DNA from: Pseudonocardia benzenivorans CB1190
GTDB lineage: Bacteria > Actinomycetota > Actinomycetes > Mycobacteriales > Pseudonocardiaceae
DNA length: 64,000 bases
Direction: 5' to 3'
Assembly: GCF_000196675.2 (NCBI RefSeq)
Contig: NC_015312.1
Location: forward strand, 4,836,001 to 4,900,000
The notes beneath the pieces are model-generated. The model saw nothing but the letters and a program-made list of their open reading frames with translations. It was not told the DNA's origin and ran no database searches. The translations under genes were made by a program, and so were the position numbers. Shown piece after piece: positions 1 to 7,291 of the stretch (the first letter of the stretch is position 1; every line of letters begins with the position of its first letter).

Positions 1-1
1 A

Positions 2-868
2 CCGCTCGCCGACGACGAGTCCGCCGCCGAGCTCGCCGGGCTCGACGCCCTCGACACGCCCACCGTCCGCCGGGTGCCGTGGTGGCGCCGGTTCCTGAGG
101 ACCGGGGTGCCGCCCATCGTCGCGTTCGCGCTGTTCATCGGCGTGTGGCAGGTGATCTGGGCGTCGGCGATCGTGCCCGAGTTCAAGATCCCCGCGCCGC
201 TGGCGGTGTGGGACTCGTTCGCCACCGTCGTCGGCGACGGGCAGGTCCTGTCGATCCTCTGGACCTCGATCAGCCGGGCGTTCGTGGGCTTCGCCATGGC
301 GCTGGTCATCGCCGTGCCGCTCGGCCTGCTCGTGGCCCGCGTCCGCGTCGTGCGCGCGGCGATCGGCCCGCTGCTGTCGGGCCTGCAGAGCCTGCCGTCG
401 GTCGCCTGGGTCCCCGCCGCGGTGCTCTGGTTCGGGCTGACCGACTCCACGATCTACTTCGTCGTGCTCGCCGGGTCGATCCCCTCGATCGCCAACGGCC
501 TGGTGTCCGGCATCGACCAGATCCCGCCGATCTTCCCGCGTGTCGGCAAGGTCATCGGCGCGAGCGGGCTGGCCACCGCGCGGCACATCCTGCTGCCCGC
601 GGCCCTGCCCGGCTTCCTGGCCGGCTGCAAGCAGGGCTGGGCGTTCTCCTGGCGGTCGCTGATGGCCGCCGAGATCATCGCGGCCGGACCGCTGCTGGGC
701 ATCGGCCTGGGCGCCTTCCTCAAGGAAGGCAGCGACTTCAACGACATGCCGAAGGTCATCGCCGCGATCTTCCTGATCCTCGTCGTGGGCATCGGGATCG
801 AGCTGCTGATCTTCCGGCCGATCGAGCGTCGCGTGCTGCGCGTGCGCGGGCTCGCGGCCGGTGTCTGA
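2..868 (+). CDS. ABC transporter permease, sulfonate/nitrate/taurine (SsuC/TauC) type, 5' partial
   Basis: This is an inner-membrane permease of the binding-protein-dependent family that imports oxidised sulfur or nitrogen anions. The frame is open to the window edge, so the true start lies upstream; an internal GTG at 74 would give 264 residues. Several hydrophobic segments are visible, and the EAA-type cytoplasmic loop that contacts the ATPase lies around positions 560-680 (residues of the type LPGFLAGCKQGWAFSWRSL). The stop overlaps the start of the CbiX gene by 8 bases, so the two are translationally coupled. That partner, and the SsuD-like gene further down, favour a sulfonate or sulfate substrate over nitrate. 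The substrate assignment is inference. Confidence 0.85.
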   Translation, partial: PLADDESAAELAGLDALDTPTVRRVPWWRRFLRTGVPPIVAFALFIGVWQVIWASAIVPEFKIPAPLAVWDSFATVVGDGQVLSILWTSISRAFVGFAMALVIAVPLGLLVARVRVVRAAIGPLLSGLQSLPSVAWVPAAVLWFGLTDSTIYFVVLAGSIPSIANGLVSGIDQIPPIFPRVGKVIGASGLATARHILLPAALPGFLAGCKQGWAFSWRSLMAAEIIAAGPLLGIGLGAFLKEGSDFNDMPKVIAAIFLILVVGIGIELLIFRPIERRVLRVRGLAAGV

Positions 869-1613
869 GCCCGCGCTCGTCGCCGTCGCACACGGCAGCC
901 GCGACGGCCGCTCGGCGGCGACGATGCACCGCCTCGTGCGCGAGGCCGCCGCCCAGGCGCCGGGACTGGACGTCCGGCTGTCGTTCCTCGATTTCAACGC
1001 CCCCCGGCTGCCCGACGTGCTGCACGCCGTCGCCGCCGACGGGCACCGGCGCGCCGTGGTCGTGCCGCTGCTGCTGGGCACCGCGTTCCACGCCCGGGTC
1101 GACGTCCCCGCCGCCGTGGAGGCCGCCTCGACGCGGCTGCCACGCCTCGACGTCGCCGTCTCCCCGGTGCTGGGCGCCGAGCCCGCCGCACTGCTCGCCG
1201 CCGCGCGGGCGCGCCTGGCCGCCGCCGTCACCGCCGCCGACGCCCCGCGGACCGGTGTCGTCCTCGCCGCCGCCGGATCGAGCCACGCCGCCGCGAACGA
1301 CGCCGTCAGCGCCCTCGCCGCCGGGCTGCCGCGGGCGTCGGCCGCGTTCGCCACCTCGGCGGGACCGACCGTCCCCGAGGCGATCTCCCGGCTCCGCGAC
1401 GGCGGGGCGCGGCGGATCGCCGTCCTGCCGTGGTTCCTCGCCCCGGGCCGGTTGCTCGACCGCGTCCGGGACCAGGCTCTCGCCGCCGACCCGACGGCCG
1501 TCGTCGCCGAGCCGCTGGGCGACCACCCTCTCGTGGCCGCAACCCTGCTCGCCCGCCACGGCGTCACGATCCACGCAAGTGTTACACCCTCCGCATTCGT
1601 CGACGCGGGCTGA
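861..1613 (+). CDS. CbiX-family sirohydrochlorin chelatase
   Basis: The protein (250 aa) should insert Fe or Co into sirohydrochlorin; in actinobacterial sulfur clusters it makes siroheme for sulfite/nitrite reductase. The N-terminus carries the family signature AHGSRDG with the metal-facing His10. A second His-containing segment (PLLLGTAFHARVDV) lies near residue 75, and a second CbiX-like half begins near residue 135 (GVVLAAAGSSH, weaker, without the His-Gly pair). The GTG start at 861 overlaps the permease stop. M. tuberculosis places the comparable gene (Rv2393) next to the sulfite reductase and cysH genes, which would lie just upstream of this window. Iron rather than cobalt is inferred from that context. 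Confidence 0.85.
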   Translation: MSEPALVAVAHGSRDGRSAATMHRLVREAAAQAPGLDVRLSFLDFNAPRLPDVLHAVAADGHRRAVVVPLLLGTAFHARVDVPAAVEAASTRLPRLDVAVSPVLGAEPAALLAAARARLAAAVTAADAPRTGVVLAAAGSSHAAANDAVSALAAGLPRASAAFATSAGPTVPEAISRLRDGGARRIAVLPWFLAPGRLLDRVRDQALAADPTAVVAEPLGDHPLVAATLLARHGVTIHASVTPSAFVDAG

Positions 1614-2123
1614 CAAATCACGTTGCGCCGTTCGGCGCATTTCCACGGATCCGTTTGCGCGCGCGATTCCGACGAACAGTCGCGGGACGAAACGGACGGT
1701 CTCACGGAGCGCATTCGGCCGACTCGGATCGGTGGTGGAGAGGGCGCCCGCGCGGAAAAGTTTCGTGGTGCCACGTCATTCCGACGCCGCCCGCACGTCC
1801 CCGAACGGACGCCAACCCGTGCGGCGTCCACTCGTTCGGCGCAACAGGCGGCGGTCCGTGGCGAACCATGATCACTGCATGCCGAAGACGGTGTGGAGCA
1901 GCGTGAACGCCGCCGCGGACGGCACCGGCGGAGGGCGCCACGGGGGCCGTCGGTGCCACCACACCATGGGTCGGGGAGACGTTGGCCACCGACCGGGTGA
2001 CCTGTTCGGGGGGTTGCGACGGGCAGGTGAATGTGTGTGTCGACTGAAACGTGGCTGTGCGGAATACGAAAGAGTGTGCAGCGGCGCCAATCGCGCGCTG
2101 CACGAGTTCGAAAGGAAGTGCCA
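1614..2123 (+). other. 510-bp intergenic region upstream of the histidine-rich miniprotein
   Basis: No gene is supported here. The composition is less GC-extreme than the flanks, especially from 2030 to 2120. A short hairpin follows the CbiX stop. A 12-codon ATG frame at 1868-1906 (MITACRRRCGAA) is too short to support as a gene. The last 100 bases presumably hold the promoter of the small gene at 2124; I cannot place a convincing -35/-10 pair. Long open frames on both strands here are GC-driven and have no coding character. Confidence 0.5.
1624..1639 (+). terminator. weak hairpin after the chelatase gene
   Basis: TGCGCC and GGCGCA form a 6-bp stem with a GTTC loop 11 bases after the stop codon, followed by a short T run. 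This fits a weak intrinsic terminator for the sulfur operon. Confidence 0.3.
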
Positions 2124-2309
2124 ATGTCTGTTCGTCGTTCGCACAAGCCGGCGCCCCCGAAGCCGACCTGTGGGCTGCCGAAGCCGCCGTCGCACCACGA
2201 CGACGACCACCACCACGGACACCACCACGGCCGTCGTCACCACCACCACGACGACCCGTGCGCCCGCAAGTCGAAGCGCCAGCACCACCGCGACCACTGC
2301 GGCCGCTGA
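2124..2309 (+). CDS. Histidine-rich miniprotein, probable metal binder
   Basis: This is a 61-residue ORF with ATG at 2124, preceded by the purine-rich AAAGGAAG about 5 bases upstream. It has 16 His, 3 Cys (16, 46, 59) and 6 Asp. The densest run is HHDDDHHHGHHHGRRHHHH at residues 24-42. A basic N-terminus and a proline/lysine stretch (residues 8-22) precede it. There is no signal peptide or membrane segment, so it is probably cytosolic. I recognise no family. The composition resembles Ni/Zn/Cu storage or chaperone tails (for example the His-rich ends of HypB or UreE), and the downstream ABC exporter also has a His-rich N-terminus. Metal handling is inference; codon use and the ribosome site support a real gene. 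Confidence 0.62.
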   Translation: MSVRRSHKPAPPKPTCGLPKPPSHHDDDHHHGHHHGRRHHHHDDPCARKSKRQHHRDHCGR

Positions 2310-2369
2310 TCTCTCGCCCCAGCAGAGACCAGCACGCCTGACTCAGCCTGGCTGAGTAGCGGTTCCGGC

Positions 2370-2401
2370 GGCCCCGCGCGAAGCCCCAGCGGCGCGGGGC
2401 C
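2370..2401 (+). terminator. GC hairpin between the miniprotein and the ABC exporter
   Basis: GGCCCCGCGC (2370-2379) pairs perfectly with GCGCGGGGCC (2392-2401) across a 12-base loop. There is no U-tract, as is usual for actinobacterial terminators. It lies 60 bases after the miniprotein stop and just before the ABC gene, so it could attenuate read-through. An 8+8 palindrome, ACTCAGCC-T-GGCTGAGT, precedes it at 2341-2357. Confidence 0.5.
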
Positions 2402-2424
2402 GTCGGCATGAACGGAGTTCGTCG

Positions 2425-5400
2425 ATGTCCACCACCGCCGCCGGGGGACGCCCGTCCCCGCCGCGCCGGGCTTCGGAGATCCCGGACCACGAGCACGAGC
2501 ACGAGCACGACCACGAGCACCGGGACCACACGCACGGCGCCCGCGACCGGCCCGACACCCGCGACCGCGACCGCGACGACGACCCGCACCGCGAGCCGTA
2601 CGACGGCGAGGACGACGACGGCGAGGACGACGGTCCGTACGAGCGCAGCACGATCGCGGACGTCCGCGAGGCCGCCAAGGTCCCGATCCGGCACATCTTC
2701 CGCCGGTTCTGGCCCGACACCAAGCCGTTCCGCGGGCGGATGCTGCTCAGCCTGGCACTGGTCGGCGTCGGGCCCGCGCTGGGCACCGTCAACATCTACC
2801 TGTTCAAGATCCTCGTCGACGACGTCCTCACCCCCCACGACTTCCGGCTCTTCCCGCTCATCGCGGGCGCCTTCCTCGCGATCACCGTCATCGGTGGGCT
2901 GATCAACTTCGCCGACGAGTACATGACGGCGTGGGTCGGCGAGAAGTTCGTGATGGCCGTGCGGCAACGGGTGTTCGACCACCTGCACCGGCTCTCGTCC
3001 GGCTACTTCGAGACCCGCCAGCTCGGCGACCTGCTCTCCCGGCTGACCGGCGACGTCTCCTCGATCGAGCAGCTCATGCTGACCGGCGTCAACATGGCGC
3101 TGACCTACAGCTTCCAGATCGTCTTCTACGCGGGCGCCATGTTCGTCCTGAACTGGCAGCTCGCGCTCGCGGCACTCGTCGCCGCGCCCTTCTTCCTGCT
3201 CGTCGCGCGGGTGTTCGCGAAACGGATCCAGTCGGCCGCGCGTGAGAGCCGCCGCCGGGCCGGCTCCATCAGCGCGGTGGCCGAGGAGAGCTTCGGCAAC
3301 GTCGCGCTCGTCCAGGCCTACGACCGCGCCGCCGACGAGGGCCGCCGCTTCCGCGACCAGAACCTCGGCAACTTCCGCGCCCAGATGCGCGCCATCAAGA
3401 TCGAGGGGATGTTCTCCCCGATCAGCGCGCTGGTCGAGTCGATCGGGACGCTCGTCGTCATCGGCATCGGCGTCTGGGAGCTCTCGCAGAACCGGATCAC
3501 CCTCGGCGGCCTGCTCGTCTTCCTCGCCTACATCACCCAGCTCTACGGCCCGGTCCAGGGCTTCGCAGGGCTCACCAACTCGATCTTCGCCGCGAGCGCC
3601 AGCGCCGAGCGCATCATCGAGGTCCTCGACGAGAAGCCGCTCGTCGAGGACCCGGCCGAGCCGGTCCGGATCGGCCGGGCGACCGGCAGGATCGCTCTCC
3701 AGGGCGTGAGCTTCGCCTACCCGGGCACCGACCGGCAGGTGCTCAGCCACCTCGACCTGACCATCGCGCCGGGGCGCAAGGTCGCGGTCGTCGGCGCGAG
3801 CGGCGCGGGCAAGTCGACGCTGACCAAGCTGCTCATGCGCACCTACGACCCGGACCAGGGCACGGTCAGCCTCGACGGCGTCGACATCCGCCGGCTACGG
3901 CTGGCCGACCTGCGCCGCAACATCACCGTAGTGCTGCAGGAGACGCTCGTCTTCGACGGCTCGATCGCCGACAACATCCGGTGGGGCCGCCCGGACGCGA
4001 CCGACGAGGACGTCGCCACCGCCGCGGCCGCCGCCGACGCCCACGACTTCATCACCCGGCTGCCCGACGGCTACGACACCCGCATCGGCCAGCGCGGCCG
4101 GATGCTGTCGGGCGGGCAGCGCCAGCGCATCGCGATCGCGCGGGCGATGATCCGCGACGCGCCCGTCCTGCTGCTCGACGAGCCGACCACCGGCCTGGAC
4201 GCCGAGTCCAGCCGCCGTGTGCTGGAGCCGTTGCGCCGGTTGATGACCGGCCGCACAACGGTGATCATCTCCCACAACCTGGTCACCGTGACCGATGCCG
4301 ACGAGATCCTCTTCGTCGAGCACGGCGAGATCACCGCACGCGGTACGCACGAGGAACTGCTGGACCGCAGCGAGGGCTACGCCCATCTGTACGAGCTGCA
4401 CCATCCCGAGGCGGCGCAGAGCGGACTGGGACAGGGCGGAGCGGGACAGGGCGGAGCGGGACAGGGCGCGGGGCGGGGCGCCGCGGGACCGGGCACTGCG
4501 CGACCGGGCACTGCGCGACCGGGCACTGCGCGACCGGGCACCGCGCGACCGGGCACCGCGCGACCGGGCACCGCGCGACCGGCCACTGCAGGACCGGGCA
4601 CTGCAGGACCGGGCACCGCGGGGCGGGGCGCGACGGTCGCGCCCGAGTCGCCCTTGCCGGCGATCGCGGCGCCCGTGCCGGCGATCGGGGCGCCCGTCCC
4701 CGCGGCCGCCGCGTCCGTATCGGCGATCGCGGCGGCCGAGGAGACGGTGCTGGTCCCGATCCGGCCCGCCGCGCGGCCCGGCACCCCCACCGATCCCGTG
4801 CCGGTCCCCTTCGTCCGGCCCCGCCCGGTGGCCGAGCCGGCACCGGCCGCGGGGCGGCGGTTCGTCGCCCTCCCGCTCGCGGCCCGTACGACAGGGCCGG
4901 GCGCGCCGCAGCCGCTCGACCACGACCGCGGACAGTCGGCCCCCCGGCTCCTCCCGGCCGAGCGTTCGGCGGTGTTCGCCGCCGCGGCGTCCGGCGCGCC
5001 GCGCCCCCGGCCCTCCCACGTCGAGGACACCTCGCTGCTCTCGCCCGACGGCCGGCCCCGCAGCGGTGGCGCCGGGAACGGCGAGAACCCGGCCGAGGCG
5101 ACCCGGGCCGTCACGTCACGGTCGCGCACGCCCGGTCCACGCTCCGCCGGGGTCGACGCCGGCGATCGCCGGGGCGAGGAGCCCGGGTTCCCGGTGGGCG
5201 ACGGCCGCCGCGCGCCCGCCGCCGGCGCCGTGCCGAACGAGACGCGCCCCGGCGCCCCGCGTTCGGTCCGCAGCGACGGGCCCGGCCACCGCGGCCGGTC
5301 GGCCGAGAACAACGGGCACAACGGGTTCGCCCCGGACGGGCGCCCCGCGCCACCTCCGCGGGGACCGCTCGGAGCCGGTGGGCAGGTGGGCCACCGCGGC

Positions 5401-7215
5401 GGGTCACGCCGTCCGGGCGACACCCGGCACGACGGCGCCGCCCACGACGGTCCCGTCCCCGACGGGCGTCCCGCGAGCCGCCCCGGCGCCCCGGCGCCCG
5501 ACCGCAGCGCACGCCGCGTCAACGGCCACGACCACGGCGTTCGCAGCGACAACGGCACCGCTCCGGACCGCCGCGACGGACGCGACCCCGCCCACGACGA
5601 CAGCGCCGCACGCCGCATCAACGGCCACCCCCGTGGGTTCCGCAGCGACAACGGCACCGGCCCCGACCGCCCCTCGCCGCGTCGCGACGGCCGACCCGAC
5701 CGCGCCGCGCACGTCGACGACCGCACTCCGGGCGAAGCTCGGCGGTACGACCGCACCGGCGCCGACCGGCGAGCCGGCGACCAGCGGTCCGGTCGCAGCC
5801 GGCGCGCCCACGACGGTCACCGGGCCGACGACGTCGACCGGCCGGGGCCGCGCCCCACCGGCGTCGGGTTCGGCGAGCCGCGGCGTGGCCCCGCGGACCA
5901 GGCGCGACCCACCGGTCTTCGCGCCGACCGTGCAGGCCGCCCCGCCGACGACGCGCCCGCACGCACCGACCGCCCCGCGGCCACCGGCGACGACCGCGCC
6001 GGCGACTGCCCGGTTGGCACCGCCCGTCCCGACCGGGGCCGGTTCGACGCCGGCCGCACCGACGACCGCCCGGGCGGCGGCACCGCGGTCGCTGCCCGAC
6101 GCGTCGACCGCGACGGGGGCCAGGACCGCCCGGGCGTCGCCCACGCCGACCGGGGCCGACACGACGCCGCCCGCGTCGACGACCGCCCGGGCGACGGCAC
6201 CGGGTTCGCCGCCCTCCGCGACGGCGGCCGGAGCCACGACCGCCCGATCGACCCCGGTCGCGTCGACGACCGCCCGATCGACCCCATCCGCGTCGACGGC
6301 CGCCCGGCCGGCGACGGCCGGGGAGCCGGCCCCGTCGCCGCCAACCCCGTCGCCGCCAACCCCGTCAACGGCACCCGGACCAACGGCACCCGGCTCGACG
6401 CCGACCGAGCCGACGGCGGCCGAGCACACGACGACCAAGCACACGGCGACCGAGCACACGGCGACCGAGCACACGGCGACCGGGTCAACGGCCGTCCGGT
6501 CGGTGGCCTGCAGGCACGAGGACGCGGGACCGCCGACCGCCCGGTCGACAGCCGGCACCCGGACGACCACGAGGTCGGCGCCGGGACGGGTCGGGACGCG
6601 CGCCCGACGCGGCACCGCGCCAGGACGACGGCGGACCCCGCGGACCACCTCACCCGCAGCCGGCATGCCGAGGAGAGCGGCGATCACGCCCGTCCGCCAC
6701 GCCACACCCGGCCGGACCCGGAGCGGGCAGGCACGCCCGCGCGACGCCGCCGGGCTGCGGACGCCCCGTCGCGGACCGGGCGGCCCCGCCCGCGCCCCCG
6801 CGACGAGCGGGCCGACGAGCAGGACCCGGAGACGACGGCGTTCCCCGCCACGGGCGCGCGCCGACCGTCGTCGAACCACCCCGGCACGTCCGAGGGGCGC
6901 CGTGCCCGGCACTCCGACGACGGGCCGCGGCGCGGACGATCCCGGGGTCGCGGCGAGGGTGCCGACCGCCCGCGTCGTCCCGATCCCGGCCGGCACGTGG
7001 TGCCCGACCTCGACGAGCCGACACGCGCGCTGCCCCTCGTGCACCTGACCCAGGCGTTCGAGAAGCTCACCGTGCCCGACCCGCGGGTCCCCGAGGACGA
7101 CGCCGATCTCGACCCGGAGACGACGACCTTCCGCGCGATCCCTCGCCCCCGGCGACGGTCGCTGCTCACCGGCGAGCTCCCCAAGGTCCCGCCGGCGCCG
7201 CGCCGCCGCCGCTGA
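2425..7215 (+). CDS. ABC exporter (fused permease-ATPase) with His-rich N-terminus and ~930-residue disordered tail
   Basis: The predicted protein is 1596 aa, about 2.5 times the usual 580-650. Residues 1-75 are charged and include DHEHEHEHDHEHRDHTHG. A type-1 exporter membrane domain spans roughly 90-380. The nucleotide-binding domain has Walker A GASGAGKST (~457), the signature LSGGQRQR (~561), Walker B LLLLDEPTTGLD (~582) and the switch His in ISHN (~615), so it should be a working homodimeric half-transporter. From ~660 to 1540 the protein is Gly/Ala/Pro, then Asp/Arg/His-rich repeats (GTARP units; DRAHG units near 6430-6490; NGxR and DDRPxDG motifs). The last 60 residues are less repetitive (ALPLVHLTQAFEKLTV; two DPETT motifs at about 6826 and 7120). 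Third positions stay G/C in this frame to the stop, which supports translation of the whole tail. Substrate unknown. Confidence 0.82.
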   Translation: MSTTAAGGRPSPPRRASEIPDHEHEHEHDHEHRDHTHGARDRPDTRDRDRDDDPHREPYDGEDDDGEDDGPYERSTIADVREAAKVPIRHIFRRFWPDTKPFRGRMLLSLALVGVGPALGTVNIYLFKILVDDVLTPHDFRLFPLIAGAFLAITVIGGLINFADEYMTAWVGEKFVMAVRQRVFDHLHRLSSGYFETRQLGDLLSRLTGDVSSIEQLMLTGVNMALTYSFQIVFYAGAMFVLNWQLALAALVAAPFFLLVARVFAKRIQSAARESRRRAGSISAVAEESFGNVALVQAYDRAADEGRRFRDQNLGNFRAQMRAIKIEGMFSPISALVESIGTLVVIGIGVWELSQNRITLGGLLVFLAYITQLYGPVQGFAGLTNSIFAASASAERIIEVLDEKPLVEDPAEPVRIGRATGRIALQGVSFAYPGTDRQVLSHLDLTIAPGRKVAVVGASGAGKSTLTKLLMRTYDPDQGTVSLDGVDIRRLRLADLRRNITVVLQETLVFDGSIADNIRWGRPDATDEDVATAAAAADAHDFITRLPDGYDTRIGQRGRMLSGGQRQRIAIARAMIRDAPVLLLDEPTTGLDAESSRRVLEPLRRLMTGRTTVIISHNLVTVTDADEILFVEHGEITARGTHEELLDRSEGYAHLYELHHPEAAQSGLGQGGAGQGGAGQGAGRGAAGPGTARPGTARPGTARPGTARPGTARPGTARPATAGPGTAGPGTAGRGATVAPESPLPAIAAPVPAIGAPVPAAAASVSAIAAAEETVLVPIRPAARPGTPTDPVPVPFVRPRPVAEPAPAAGRRFVALPLAARTTGPGAPQPLDHDRGQSAPRLLPAERSAVFAAAASGAPRPRPSHVEDTSLLSPDGRPRSGGAGNGENPAEATRAVTSRSRTPGPRSAGVDAGDRRGEEPGFPVGDGRRAPAAGAVPNETRPGAPRSVRSDGPGHRGRSAENNGHNGFAPDGRPAPPPRGPLGAGGQVGHRGGSRRPGDTRHDGAAHDGPVPDGRPASRPGAPAPDRSARRVNGHDHGVRSDNGTAPDRRDGRDPAHDDSAARRINGHPRGFRSDNGTGPDRPSPRRDGRPDRAAHVDDRTPGEARRYDRTGADRRAGDQRSGRSRRAHDGHRADDVDRPGPRPTGVGFGEPRRGPADQARPTGLRADRAGRPADDAPARTDRPAATGDDRAGDCPVGTARPDRGRFDAGRTDDRPGGGTAVAARRVDRDGGQDRPGVAHADRGRHDAARVDDRPGDGTGFAALRDGGRSHDRPIDPGRVDDRPIDPIRVDGRPAGDGRGAGPVAANPVAANPVNGTRTNGTRLDADRADGGRAHDDQAHGDRAHGDRAHGDRVNGRPVGGLQARGRGTADRPVDSRHPDDHEVGAGTGRDARPTRHRARTTADPADHLTRSRHAEESGDHARPPRHTRPDPERAGTPARRRRAADAPSRTGRPRPRPRDERADEQDPETTAFPATGARRPSSNHPGTSEGRRARHSDDGPRRGRSRGRGEGADRPRRPDPGRHVVPDLDEPTRALPLVHLTQAFEKLTVPDPRVPEDDADLDPETTTFRAIPRPRRRSLLTGELPKVPPAPRRRR
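4486..4620 (+). repeat. Nine tandem 15-bp repeats inside the ABC exporter gene
   Basis: Nine contiguous units of the type CGACCGGGCACTGCG encode the pentapeptide R/G-P-G-T-A (residues ~688-732). Units differ only by C/T or G/A changes at a few positions. Because the unit is 15 bp, copy-number change would keep the reading frame. The array marks the border between the ATPase domain and the disordered tail. Confidence 0.9.
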
Positions 7216-7291
7216 CCTCGGGCGTGCCTGCGGGACGGCCGGCCCGTCGTCGGGCACCGGGCCGACGGGCATCTCGACATCGCGAGTGGCG

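Noticed and set aside
79..2355. 758-codon plus-strand frame across the permease and chelatase
   Set aside because: Out of frame with both conserved genes, and Arg/Pro-rich shadow composition.
1702..3750. Long minus-strand ORF (682 codons) over the miniprotein and ABC gene
   Set aside because: It is antisense to well-supported domains and has non-coding codon structure; the openness comes from high GC.
4486..4620. CRISPR-like array
   Set aside because: Units are 15 bp, contiguous without spacers, and in frame within a coding sequence.
5404..7272. Minus-strand ORF (622 codons, Val/Ala-rich) opposite the ABC tail
   Set aside because: The plus frame has consistent G/C third positions and joins directly to the ATPase domain; the minus frame has no domain and no ribosome site. 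I cannot exclude it absolutely.
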